From assembly GCA_950022295.1 (NCBI GenBank), contig OX465599.1, positions 276,231,501 to 276,295,500 on the forward strand: a stretch of DNA of 64,000 nucleotides, read 5' to 3'. The notes below the pieces were generated by a model. The model had not been told where the DNA came from. It was given only the letters and a program-made list of their open reading frames with translations, and ran no database searches. The DNA comes from Bromus sterilis. Its lineage: Eukaryota; Streptophyta; Magnoliopsida; Poales; Poaceae. Made by a program: the position numbers and the translations under genes. Below, in pieces: positions 11,496-23,006 of the stretch (positions are counted from its first letter, which is position 1; each line of letters begins with the position of its first letter).

Positions 11496-11950
11496 GACCG
11501 AACCTTTACCTCCAGTTATATATTCATTTACTTTGTTGTTTGCTTTTGGTTTCGATATTTGTTTTTTCTTCGATTTCTATTTTTATTTTTCTTGGATTTA
11601 GTCCTCCATGCTTATCACCTTTTGCTTCGCTTAGTTTTTCTTCGAGGTCATAAGTTTCGGACCCTACCCCCTCTATTCTTTTTCCCTCTTATTCTATCTG
11701 TCTAAAATGGTTGAGCACACTTGAAACGGAAAGTATTTTTCTTTGAACGTCAATAAGTTCCGAATCAAATGCTTCCAATTTTTATCGAAGTTTTTACTCA
11801 TGATCAAGATATATTCTTCGGTCGTTGAGATCCCATCAAATCCGGGTTGTTGAGATTTTCTCCCGAAACGCCACGAAATCCTCGCCGTAGAATCCGGAGA
11901 GACGGTCGTTGTGGTCCGTTCGATCTGATCTGACAACTCCCGTCAGACCA
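11496..11950 (+). other. Spacer between S1 pol and its extra ORF
   Basis: T-rich, non-coding stretch after the pol stop, then sequence resembling a plant upstream region. I see no ORF, repeat or second element. It leads directly into the TATA box at 11954. Its position suggests it could contain promoter elements for the downstream ORF (inference). Confidence 0.45.
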
Positions 11951-11953
11951 GCC

Positions 11954-11963
11954 CTATATAAGG
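11954..11963 (+). promoter_or_regulatory. TATA box for the S1 extra ORF
   Basis: CTATATAAGG in a good plant TATA context. It is followed about 30-40 nt later by a C/A-rich stretch (ATTCATCACTTCATCCCC) and a GC-rich leader typical of grass 5' UTRs. It sits inside the retroelement, between pol and the extra ORF. Confidence 0.55.
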
Positions 11964-12171
11964 CATCCAACCCCAACGAAACCGATTCATCACTTCATCC
12001 CCAACCTCTCCGGAACCCTAATTTCTCCTGAGCGCGCCGCCGAGCTCCTCCTCCCCGACGACGACCGCGTCGCTTTGCTGCTGGACAACCGCCGTCGTGG
12101 ACTTCACGCCGTTGACGAGCACCTCCTCTCCGCTCCTCGCCGCCGTAGCTGCTCGACGACACCAAGTTAGG

Positions 12172-12556
12172 GTACGTCGAGGCCACCGATCCAATCTTCT
12201 TTTCTGTTCGTTCCCCTCGTGATTGGATCTGTTTTCTTAGTAAGTTTTTCTGTGGATTTCCTTCGGGTTTCTTGATCCGTTGGATCCTTGCTCCTTTGGG
12301 AATCTTGTTTTAGCAAGCAAAAGCTTCCCATCACGATTCAGGTTAGTAGTGAGGATTTCATGCCATCTGTTCTGTGTTAGGGCGTGAAGTTTATCATTGC
12401 TCAATTGATGTTGCTAAGTCTAGCTCAGAACAGGCCGGAAACATCACCCATATTCAACTGAATCTTTTGTCAAAACCTTGTTTGTTTGGTCGAAACTTTT
12501 GCTGGTGCTCAGACCATACTTGTCTTTTTCCCTCGCTACCTTTTGCTCTTTCACAG
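12172..12556 (+). other. Putative 5'-UTR intron before the S1 extra ORF
   Basis: The leader ends ...AAGTTAGG followed by GTACGTCGAG (donor GT at 12172). A T-rich stretch then ends TTTGCTCTTTCACAG at 12556. The ATG of the extra ORF follows immediately at 12557. T-rich composition and a pyrimidine tract before the acceptor support a real intron of about 385 bp. No transcript evidence is available here. Confidence 0.5.
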
Positions 12557-15242
12557 ATGTCTGAGGATTTAGGCTTCGGTGATGAGTCGCCAGTACTTGA
12601 TCACCTCAACGAAGCAGAACAAGTTGCCCCCAAGCGAAAAAGGAGGCAGAATAAAGGAAACAAATAACGCCAGAGGCATTCCCGAATCAATTCGGATTGA
12701 ACTTGGATATGATACTACTCTTGAAGAAACCAAGGATCAGCGCAAAATTCGTTTGCAAAACATTCGCCGCTATTGGGCCATCAGGTGGTACAAATACAAG
12801 AGCATCCCTGACTGGAAATGGGCAATGCAGTTTTCCTTCAATCCACCCTTACTATACACTTCACACATGTGTGGAAGATACACTGAAGAAAATCGTCATC
12901 TGTACTATCCAGTTCCACCCAATTATCCTCGCCCCAACACCCTCAAGACTCCGGATGATTATCCTGAAGAGCAAAAGTGATTGAGACTCGCTGCCGAAAA
13001 GAAGAGACTCAAGGAAGAAAAGAAGGCAGCCAAGTTAGCTGCCGCTGAAGCTCATGGAGTTGGCCCGAGCTCGAAGAAGAAGAGGAAGTTCAAGAAGAAA
13101 TCTGCTTCACCCCCTCATGCTTCCACCGATTACGAAGAACAAGCAAGACTGGAGCGAGCAGCTCTAGAAGACTCTATTATTGATGAGTCAAATGCTGAAG
13201 CTGATGACGAATCAGAGACTGAAGCAGATGATGAGTCAGAACCTGCTCCCCCCCAAGAAGCAAAGGATTCGGATCCCTTTAAAGAATAAGCCAGGAAAGA
13301 AACCGGATGCAAAGGGGATAAAAATTTAAGACCCCACAGACAAGCCCGTAGCTCGCCCAACCATTGACTTGTCCAACTTGGTGGTTGCGAAGCCCTTGGT
13401 CTCCAAGCCACCGGCTGATGCCCTCAACACTAAGAGGCGCTCGAAGCAGAGGCATGACCCTGCTAAGCATCAACAAACTGCTAAGGCAACTGCATCAGTG
13501 AATCCTAATCAGTCAACAGCACCAAACCCTTCAGTGAAGCGAAAGCCCACTGAAGCTGAACTACAACAGCAAGACCTCGAGGAGACACTGAACCGCAGCA
13601 TTCTTGCCAGAGAATCTGCAGAGAAGCAGAAGGAAGCTGAAGCAGCCGCAAGAAAGCAAAGGGAGCTGGACTCCGCAAAATTTGCTGCTGAGAAGGTTGA
13701 GACGAAGCGAAAGCTCGCCGAAGCCGAGAATAATGAGGAAAAAGTTGTTGCTGAAGCCAAACAGTTGGCGGAACACGAAGCTAAACACAAGGCCTCACCA
13801 GAGGGCCTCAGAACGAAGAAGGCTGAGAAAGAAGCCAGGGCTGCCCAAAAGAAGTTCGTGGTCGATATGACTCCCTCTGCTGAAGAACTTCCATCGAAGA
13901 AGAAAGGTATTCCTATGCCTGAAGCTCAAGCTGAAGCAGATCGCCATAGTGAACATCAATTCCCTGATCCTCGTGAAGGCGAACTATGGGATCAATTGGG
14001 CATAACTGAAGCCCTTTGGAAGAAGTGTGCAGCAGAAGATCCTGAAGTTGTTGATCTCGGTGAAGTCTATATCTCAGGCTCCATCGAAGCAATGATCTCT
14101 ACTATGACCAGTCAGCTGAAGGACTTGCACTCAAGAGATAGAGCTGAAGTTGAAAAGATTCACAACTATCAAAAGCGTGCTGAAGCTGAGACAGATGAAG
14201 AATTCAAACAGCACGCCTTGAAGTTGCTTCAAAAGGTGACAGACGTCAACACCACCACCAAGGAAAACATTACAACCTAAAAGGGAAAGATAAAGGTTGC
14301 AGTGGATGAAATGGTAAAAACACATAATGCTTCAATTATGGAAAGGGATTCTCGGAAGCGCAAGGCCCCGCTGGAAGCTGAACCAGCTGCATCAAAGCCT
14401 GTTGAGGTCAAGCCTTCTGACCCTTCTCCAAAGAAAAGGACCACCAAGAAACGGAAGGTCACTTTGGCCTCGGCTGCTGATATGGATACGAGTGATGAAC
14501 CAACCAACCAGCCGAACAAAAACACTGAAGCAGTTCCCACTCCTGCTCCCCAACCAAAGCCTTCAAATCCAAAGCCAAAACCTTCAGCTCCATCCACAAA
14601 AACCCTTACACCTCCTCCCACCAAATCCAGTCCCAAGAAAACACCCCCTCAACACACTCCCACTTCACCTCCAAAAGCTCCAACACCCAAGCGAACCCCA
14701 ACCCCAACTCCAACACCTACACCAACGCCTGCACCCGTTCCACCTCGCGCTCCCACACCAACACGTGCTCCATCCCCCGCACCGCAAAGGACTCTCACAC
14801 CACCTGCTGCTCCCGCACCACCCCCGTCAACTCACCCGGAAACCAATGATCCCTCTCCCTCCCACTCCAGAACGCGCAACTCGTGTGATTACTCTTCAGC
14901 TCGAACGGCTCAAGAATCTGAAGCGCATGTGCCTCGCACCGAAGCACATGAAGATGAAGATGAACAAGTGCAGATTCTGAATCCCTCGCAAGAGCGATCT
15001 TTGATAGTCGCTCAGACCGCTAGCCCTTCGAGAGCCAACCCAATAGCTCCTCTGCAAAGGATTCGTGCTCGTTCACGTCCCTGTCAAGACACCCAGCTGG
15101 ATTCAAATTACCCTCGTGAAACTTTTCCAATCTTCAAGGGAGTTGGCTGTTCTTCTAGGCTTGGTCCTGAATTCAGTTTGTAAAAACATCAGAAGCGGCA
15201 CCGATTATTTGGTGTAAGTCCATATGCTTCCGACAGAACTGC
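12557..15242 (+). pseudogene. S1 extra 3' ORF, N-terminal part (broken by mutations and insertion E)
   Basis: Start ATG directly after the putative acceptor (MSEDLGFGDESP). Regions in order: a basic patch; a segment with WYKYKSIPDWKW and CGRYTEENRHLYYP; a Lys-rich nuclear-localisation-like stretch (KKKRKFKKK, about 13075); an Asp/Glu-rich stretch; a long Ala/Glu/Lys coiled-coil-like region (about 13560-14280); and a Pro/Thr-rich region (about 14500-14850). Breaks: frameshift about 12640-12665, TGA 12978, TAA 13287, frameshift about 13300-13340, TAA 14278, TAA 15181. It continues at 42560. It lies where Sireviruses carry an env-like or extra ORF, but I see no clear signal peptide or membrane segment, so I would not call it envelope. 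Confidence 0.65.
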
Positions 15243-16552
15243 TGATACGGTGAGGATAGTTCTCACTCTTCGTTGGTTACCCCAAGTGGAAGGTGAGATG
15301 TAGCGTAGCAGCAAATTTCCCCAATATAGAGGATAGGGTTTGTATCACGTAGGACTCACAGAAATACAAGAAGGTGGTAAAGTGAACAATGGCGCCGTTC
15401 ACAACCAAGGGTTGCTAACTTCACCTGGACCTGCACACAGATACAAATAACTTTGCTCCCAACGAGTACAGAGGAGTTGTCAATTCCTCCGGCCTTGCTG
15501 TATACAAAGGATTAACGCAAGAGATAATGATAGTGATAGCAACTGGAAAGTAAACTAAGGATGTAAACACTAATGTGAAGATGGACCGGGGTCCCGTGAT
15601 TTTCACTAGTCATGTCTCTCTCCCAAAAGACGATAAAAGTGCTAGCGAGGTAAACAAATAACAGTTGGGAAATTGATAGGATTATGAAGGCACCACAATG
15701 CTAACTATGCTGCAAAGAAAGGAAGGGCTCAAAAGCAATGGGCAGTACGCCAAGGTAATTAGACCGAAATCCATCTGCATCTACTACGAATCATACACCT
15801 TGAGATATCTATCCAGAACATCTCGCTGGTATTAAGTTGCGAATCCCACCCAAAGTGTAAATCCAAAGCAACAGACAAATGCATTAAAAGAACTTTGCGT
15901 AAAGTAAACAATCCTTGCATCCGCGGATACAAGCACCGTTGTTTTATCCCTGGTGGCAACAGCACATCCCCTAGTCTTATGTTTCTGTCACTCAAGCTAG
16001 ACATCAAGGGGCTGAACCCACAATCAAGCATAACGCTCCCTCTTGGAGTTGCAACAAATCACTTGGCCAAAGTAAAATACGACAACGGAGAACATGCAAG
16101 AATTTACTCAAGAAAAAAATATAAAAGAGAAGAACCAAATATATTACTCATCACAATCTGAACATAGTCTCATAATCCATCAGATCCCAACAAACTCAGC
16201 ATAGCAACGGCAGAAAATTAGAAAGCTGCCTCGATCATGTGAGGCAGCTCACGAGGTCTCGAAAGTGGAAGCACAAAGAGGGGAGAGGAACATCACATAG
16301 CTACTGGTCACGGACCCATGGTCCAAGGGAAACTACTCACGGTACATACGGGAGGTGTCCATGGCTATGGATGGTCTCCCGGAGGGGGTAGCTTCTCCCG
16401 GCAGGGTGCCGGAGCAGCTTCTCCAGGCAGCCCCGATCTTGAAGCGGCGGCGGTACAGAGGCGAGATCGCGGAAAAGAGATCAATATTAGGGGTTTCCAC
16501 CCCGAGGGCTAAATATAGGCGGAGGGGGTGTCGAGGGGACCCACCAGGCAGC
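15243..16552 (-). repeat. 3' LTR of element E, distal part (split by C)
   Basis: Begins (plus orientation) TGATACGGTGAGGATAG, the complement of the LTR end ...CTATCCTCACCGTATCA, shared with 40912 (E) and 59124 (F). It runs to 16552, where C is inserted; the last five bases (GCAGC, 16548-16552) are C's target duplication. The LTR resumes at 35566. Donor-like GTGAGTAG is present on the minus strand near 16330. Confidence 0.88.
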
Positions 16553-18180
16553 TGCTTGCGTGCGAGGTGATGATGATCTCTCGCCCTTCGTTGGTAAACC
16601 CCAAGAGGAAGGTATGATGTAGCACAGCAGAAAATTTCCCTCAGTAAAGATACCAAGGTTTGTCTCCAGTAGGACTCCGGAGATGATAAGTAGGTGTCAG
16701 CGGCGCAACTGACGTGGACCTGCACACAGACACAAATAACTTTGTTCCCAACGAAGTTCAGAGAGGTTGTCAATCTCTCCGGTCTTGTTGTTCACAAAGG
16801 ATCAAATACAAGGGATAGTGATAGACTCTGAAAGTAAAAGCAGAAAAGTAAATGAGTGTGGAAACAGTAATGAGGATATGGACCGGGATACGTGATGTTC
16901 ACTAGTGATGTCTCTCTCCCAAAAGACGATAAAACTGCTATGCGAGGTGAACAAATTACAGAAGGGCAAATGACAGGATTATGAACGCACCGCAATGCTA
17001 ACTATGCTACAAAAGAAAGGAAGAGGCTCAAAAGCATGGGCAGAACGCCAAAATAAGTAGACCGAAATCCAACTGCATCTACTACTAATCATCCACCTTG
17101 AGATATCTATCCAGAACATCTCGCTGGTATTAAGTTGCGAGCCCCACCCAAAGTGTAAACCCAAAGCAACAGACAACTGCATTAAAAAGCACTTTACGTA
17201 AAATAAACAATCCTTGCAACCGCGGTTACAAGCACCGTTGTTTTCCCCCTTGTGGCAACAGCACATCCCCTAGACTCATGTTTCTGTCACTCAAGCGTGT
17301 CATCAGGGGGCATGAACCCGCAATCGAGCATAACGTTCCCTCTTGGGGTAACTACGTACAACTTGGCCAAAGCAATAAACAGCAACGGAGAGCATTAAAG
17401 AATTACTTAAGAACAAAAATATAAAAGATAAGAACCAAATATATTACTCTATCACAATCTGAACATAATCTCATAATCCATCAGATCCCATCAAACTCAG
17501 CATAGCAACAGCAGAAAGATTACAAAAGTGCCTCGATCATGTAGGGCAGCTCACGAGGTCTAAACCATGAAGAACAAAGAGGGGAGGAGAACATCACATA
17601 GCTAATGATCACGGACCCATGGTCCAAAGGAAACTACTCACGGCACATCCGGGAAGCATCCATGGTGGAGAGGAAACTCCCGGAGGTCGGCCCTCCCTCC
17701 GGCAGGGTGTCGGGAAGAGGTCTGCTGGTGCTCCCGATCTCGGAAGCGCGGCGGCGGCGGAACAGAGGCGAGATCGCTAAAAAGGGTTCTTTTTTTAGGG
17801 TTTCTCGTCACGGAGAATATATAGGCGAAGGGGGGCACCAGGGGTCCAGGCGCCCCCCTGGCGCAGCCAGCCCCTAGGGCGCGCCACCAGGGCGCCTGGG
17901 CCCCTGGTGGTGGCCCTCTGGCCCCACTCAGGTTCTTCCGGAAGGTTCTTCTGCGCTGATTTTTTATCTGATTTTTCCCAAATTTTTGGAGCACTTTTTA
18001 TATGGGAGAAAACTGAAATAGAAAAACAGCAGAAAATTGGAACTGGCACTGTGGTGCACTGAGTTAATAGGTTAGTCCAAATATTATCAAAAGTGTATGA
18101 AAGTGTATCTAGATCATAGCAATATCACACAAAACATTAATGGAGCAAGCAGAAATTATAGATACATTTTTGGCGTATCA
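16553..18180 (-). repeat. 3' LTR of element C
   Basis: About 1.63 kb. The ends in plus orientation are TGCTTGCGTGCGAGG... and ...TTTTTGGCGTATCA; in element sense this is TGATACG...GCAAGCA. Its pair is 33923-35560, which shares the unusual GCAAGCA end. TATA-like CTATATATTC (minus strand) is near 17818. Donor-like GTGAGTAG is near 17640 and acceptor-like GTGTGCAG near 16720. Confidence 0.9.
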
Positions 18181-19373
18181 ACATCCCCAAGCTTAATTCC
18201 TGCTCGTCCTCGAGTAGGTAAATGATAACAACGTAATTTCTGTGGTGACATGCTAGCAACCATATAAGAACTTTAAAAAGTAAAGCAATCAAGGTTAGAG
18301 ATTCAATTCAAGTCATAACATGCAAGAGTATATATTAGCATTAAAACAAGTAACAAAAGAACAATAGGTGCAAGAGCTCTCGCTGTCCGTGACTCGAATG
18401 TCTCCAAATGGTGTTTGCGTGCAAGAAGGGGGATGGGGAATACCAGAAAAAATATTATTTGTTGAGAACTCAATCTACTAAAGTTTCACACTTGGTGTTT
18501 TTCTGGAATCTTATCTTGACTCGTCCCCAGACCACTAGCCAGGTACAAGTCAATTTGATCCACTCCTTTTTCAATATTTTGAGCACTCATGCAATGGATG
18601 AGCGTAAGCACGAGAGTTGACACTTAGGATGGCAAAGAGAGAAGTACGAAGGAGGAGGAAGACAAAAAGGATGAGAAAGGCTCACATCAATGAGGACAAT
18701 CATAGGCAAGAGATGCCAAATGATAGATATGATGTGAGGAGTAGGGATTGCCATGCAACGGATGCACATACGAGCTAGGAGGCTCTCCAATGGAACTAGT
18801 GGGGTGCATCTAACTTGCTCGCTCATGAAGACCTAGAGCTCATTTGAGGAGGCTCATCCTTGGAATATGCAAGCCAAGTTCTATAGTGTGAAGGTCCCCA
18901 CATAGCTATATGCATAATGATCATCTCTATGGAGTACAAGGATATAAAGGGAGTACTAGTGTGGATCTCTCAAAAGGATAGTAGTGTTTCCCCTTTCTCT
19001 CTTTTTATTTCTTTTTTCTCTTTTTTCTATTTTTTGTATTTTTTTGTGGCCTCAATGGCTCTTTCTATTTAACTCTCATTTGTCATCTTTGGGATCTTTT
19101 ATTGTGTCCACTTTGGGATCTTTTCCTCACTTAAGGGCAACACTCTATTTTACAAGAAGGTATAGGAAATCTTTCACACTTTACAAGGTACTCAAAATCA
19201 TAAATAAGATGTAACTATCATGATGTATGCAATGTATGTCACTGCCAGTGTAGCAGGAACATGTATGACATGAAGATCAAGTCATGAAGAGGTGGAAGTT
19301 GCATGGCAATATATCTCGGAAAGGCTATGGAAATGCCTTGATAGGTAGGTATGGTGGCTGTTTTGAGGAAAGA
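18181..19373 (-). mobile_element. Element C 3' non-coding backbone, distal part
   Basis: Begins with the complement of the polypurine tract (ACATCCCCAAGCTT, 18181-18194). It continues with the long non-coding 3' region shared by D (reverse of about 29108-30305) and E (35902-37055). It includes a pyrimidine tract at about 18990-19045 (a purine tract in element sense). No ORF of note. It is interrupted by the solo LTR after the AAAGA target site (19369-19373). Confidence 0.8.
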
Positions 19374-20239
19374 TGTAACAACCCGATTCACTAAAGAATC
19401 CAAGTCTCTGTGCATTCTGTGCTAGTCCCTGGATCAATAGCTAGCACACACAGTACATGATGTAATATCAAGAATAAACCACATATCATATATATTACAT
19501 CGAAGATCTAGTATTACAATAAAGCATACCTGCATAGCTCAAGGCTAGCTTACAAATAGAATACAGCGGAAAAATAATATAAGCTTCGTGGCGTCCATCA
19601 ACTCCACCGGCATAGTTGAGTATAGACATTGTAACCCTACATCGCATCACTTACTCGTCGCTTATAAATTTTAAAATTGTCCGAACAATAAATAATTTTG
19701 TAAAACAAAAATATCCCATTGGAATACTTTTTCAACTCTTTTAAAATATTTAATAAATCATTTTAATGAAATAAAAACACTCTTAGCATTATAAAATCTC
19801 TAAAATAATTTTAGAGTTATTTATAATACTCAAAATAAATTTTAAAAACTTTAAAGTAATATTCTAAATATTTTCCAACTTTATTAAAAAGGGGATAAGT
19901 CATTTTATATCCTCTCGATTGAATTTCCTTGAGTTGAAAAATGTTTTAAATATTCAAAAGAATTCCAATAATGATTTAAAACATTTTCCAAACTTTTAAT
20001 ATGTTGAAGGAGTCATATTACCTTCTCTCATTTTGTTTTGTAGGTTTTTTTTAAATAATAAATTCCAAAACACCAATTATGAATATTAGGGAAAGTCATT
20101 TTATTCCCTCTCTGTTTAATATTCAATAAACTCCAAAAAGTTTTAAATCCCAGAGAAAATCAAACACATCAAGCAGACAATCATTATCTATTTAATTTTA
20201 TTAACATTCCAAAATTCGGAAAAATTTGGGATGTTACAA
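19374..20239. repeat. 866-bp solo LTR with perfect 5-bp duplication
   Basis: Starts TGTAACAACCC and ends GGGATGTTACA, giving an 11-bp terminal inverted match with one mismatch and TG...CA ends. It is flanked by AAAGA at 19369-19373 and 20240-20244. The same locus is uninterrupted in E (37048-37065, element sense reversed) and D. The interior is AT-rich with no coding capacity. The size, TG/CA ends and 5-bp duplication favour a solo LTR; the orientation is uncertain. Confidence 0.8.
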
Positions 20240-21223
20240 AAGATATATGGAGGCTTATGATGACAGAGCGTATCATGCCAAGGGTTTGGATGTACCGACG
20301 AAGGTGGACACCAACTCTCGGAGTGAGAAGAAGGCAATGCACGACACGGGAGAGGTTAGCAAAATATGGGAAGGTGGAAGTGTCAACTTTCAATACTTAC
20401 ATTAGTCCGAAGAACTCATGCACTTATTATCGGTAACTCTCAATCTAATAAGGAGGTTCACAAAGAGACAAGTGCCACGAGGAGGAGTGTATAGGGGTTT
20501 GGTTATCCTTGCGCATCCTTGACTCATGGTACGTGAGTGTACTCTAATATTCGATCCCTCCAAAGATTAGTGATCCATCTAGTAGTTAGAGTTCTCAACT
20601 AGTTTTTGTAGGTTTTGAAAATACACACGGATTGCCCAAAATACGACACCTATCACTAATAGGCTAAAGCTCTTGACACCAAAAGTTCAGACATTACTCA
20701 CATCTATACCTCAAAACTATTGCAAGTTACTACTAGAATTAAATAGCAACCTCAATTACCTACTTCCAAGACAAAACACAACTCAGTGCAACAACCAACT
20801 CTGTTAACAAGATAAACATGAAAACTAAAGAGAGTTCCAGCAACAAACTAAACAAAAGCCAAGGCTCTTGGTAAAGACAGACTAAGACTAAAACTAAACA
20901 TGGCAGCAGCTATGAAAAGATAAAGAACACACAACAGCAAAAAGATAAGCAGGAAAAATCCTATGATGTGTTCTAGATTGGAGTGGAGCGTGTTTCTCTG
21001 CCACACAAAGTAAGATCGGGTCTAACTTGTTATGACCAGCAAGCAAAACTAAAGAAAACTAAAACCTAAGAGCGAGACGCTCCAAGCATAGCACATAACG
21101 CATGAAGTGATAAAAATATAGTGAGACGAAGGACGAACTGATGATTGTTGATGGAGAAGGGGATGCATGGGGGCATCCCCAAGCTTAGACGCTTGAGTCT
21201 CCTTGAATATTTATTGGGGATGC
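20240..21223 (-). mobile_element. Element C 3' non-coding backbone, middle part
   Basis: Continues C after the solo LTR. It matches reversed D 28190-29105 and E 37063-38034. It ends in the repeated palindromic motif CATCCCCAAGCTT (21174-21186) and ATTGGGGATGC, where D is inserted. No supported ORF. Confidence 0.8.
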
Positions 21224-22843
21224 TGATACGTCCAAAACGTATCTATAATTTCTGCTTTCGCCATGCATGTTTTGTGTGATATTGCTATGATCTAGATACA
21301 CTTTCCTACACTTTTGATCATATTTGGACTAACCTATTAACTCAGTGCACCCCAGTGCCAGTTCCTATTTTCTGCTGTTTTTCTATTTCAGTTTTCCCCC
21401 ATATAAAAAGTGCCAGAAAAATTCCGGGAAAAATACAGGAAAAATCAGCGTACAGGAAGCTTCGCGAAGAGCCCGAGTGGGGCCAGAGGGGAGCCAGGGG
21501 GCCCAGGCGGCCACCCGGCGCGGCCCCACCCCTGGCCGCGCCAGGGGGCGCCTGGGGCCCCTGGTCCACCTCTGGCTGCCCCCCTTCTCCTATTTATTCT
21601 CCGTCACAAGGAAACTCCGAGGACAGAACCCTATTTCACAAACTCGCCTCTGTTCCGCCGCTGCCGCGCTTCCGAGATCGGGAGCACCAGAAGACCTTTT
21701 CCCGGCACCCTGCCGGAGGAGGGCCGACCTCCGGGAGTCTCCTCTCCACCATGGATGCTCCCCGGATGTCTCGTGAGTAGTTTTCCTTGGACCATGGGTC
21801 CGTGATCAGTAGCTATGTGATGTTCTCCTCCCCTCTTTGTTCTTCATGGTTTAGACCTCGTGAGCTGCCCTACATGATCGAGGCACTTTTGTAATCTTTC
21901 TGCTATTGCTATGCTGAGTTTGATGGGATCTGATGGATTATGAGATTATGTTCAGATTGTGATAGAGTAATATATTTGGTTTTTATCTCTTATATTTTTG
22001 TTCCTAAATAATTCTTGCATGTTCTCCGTTGCTGTTTATTGCTTTGGCCAAGTAGTAGGTAGTGACTCCAAGAGGGAACGTTATGCTCGATTGTGGGTTC
22101 ATGCCCCCCGATGACACGCTTGAGTGACAGAAACATGAGTCTAGGGGATGTGCTGTTGCCACAAGGGGGAAAACAACAGCTTGTAACCGCGGTTGCAAGG
22201 ATTGTTTACTTTACGCAAGGTTCTTTTTAATGCAGTTGTCTGTTGCTTTGGGTTTACACTTTGGGTGGGGCTCGCAACTTAATACCAGAGAGATGTTCTA
22301 GACAGATATCTCAAGGTGGATGATTAGTAGTAGATGCAGTTGGATTACGGTCTACTTATTTTGGCGTACTGCCCGTGCTTTTGAGCCTCTTCCTTTCTTT
22401 TGTAGCATAGTTAGCATTGCGGTGCGTTCATAATCCTGTCAATTTCCCTTCTGTAAGTTGTTTACCTCGCATAGCAGTTTTATCGTCTTTTGGGAGAGAG
22501 ACATCACTAGCGAACATCACGTATCCCGGTCCATATCCTTATTACTGTTTCCACGCTATCTTTACTTTTCTGCTTTTACTTTTCAATTGCAATCATTATC
22601 CCCTGTGTTTTACCCTTTGTGAACAACAAGACCGGAGAGATTGACAACCTCTCTGAACTTCGTTGGGAACAAAGTTATCTGTGTCTGTGTGCAGGTCCAC
22701 GTCAGTTGCGCCGCTGACACCTACTTATCATCTCTGGAGTCCTACTAGATACAAACCTTGGTATCTTCACCGAGGGAAACTTGTTGTTGTGCTACATCAC
22801 GCCTTCCACTTGGGGCTCACCAACGAAGGGCGAGAAGCCATCA
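21224..22843 (+). repeat. 5' LTR of element D
   Basis: 1,620 bp, TGATACGTCC...AGCCATCA, paired with 30306-31928. TATA-like TATTTATT at 21591. A GC-rich region with strong self-complementarity (around 21480-21570). A conserved ATG at 21751 followed by a donor-like GTGAGTAG (GT at 21773), and an acceptor-like TGTGTGCAG ending at 22694. I count about a dozen differences from the 3' LTR in the first 260 aligned bases and fewer later, so D is not a very recent insertion. Confidence 0.93.
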
Positions 22844-22853
22844 AGCGAATTTC

Positions 22854-22871
22854 TGGCGCCGTTGCCGGGGA
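22854..22871 (+). other. Primer-binding site of D (tRNA-Asp type)
   Basis: TGGCGCCGTTGCCGGGGA, exactly complementary to the 3' end of plant tRNA-Asp including CCA (from memory of that tRNA). It lies 10 nt after the LTR end. This primer type is known for the Athila lineage of Ty3/gypsy elements, so D is best placed there. Confidence 0.85.
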
Positions 22872-23006
22872 CTCCGAGTGCTAAGATAGGGGAGTTGCAC
22901 ACTACCCTTTACCTTTGTTTTTTAGTCTTGTTAGTTTACCTTTCAGTTTTTATCTTTGTGTCTTTTATCAAAAATTACAAAAAAATCTGCCACACTTGCT
23001 GCTACT

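Noticed and set aside
12557..15242. Calling the S1 extra ORF an envelope gene
   Set aside because: No signal peptide, membrane anchor or glycosylation pattern stands out. The Lys-rich and coiled-coil regions and the plant-transposon-like domain point elsewhere.
18984..19060. Hydrophobic Phe/Leu-rich ORF and apparent microsatellite in C's backbone
   Set aside because: It is the complement of the family's purine tract, present in C, D and E. It is neither a gene nor a simple repeat array.
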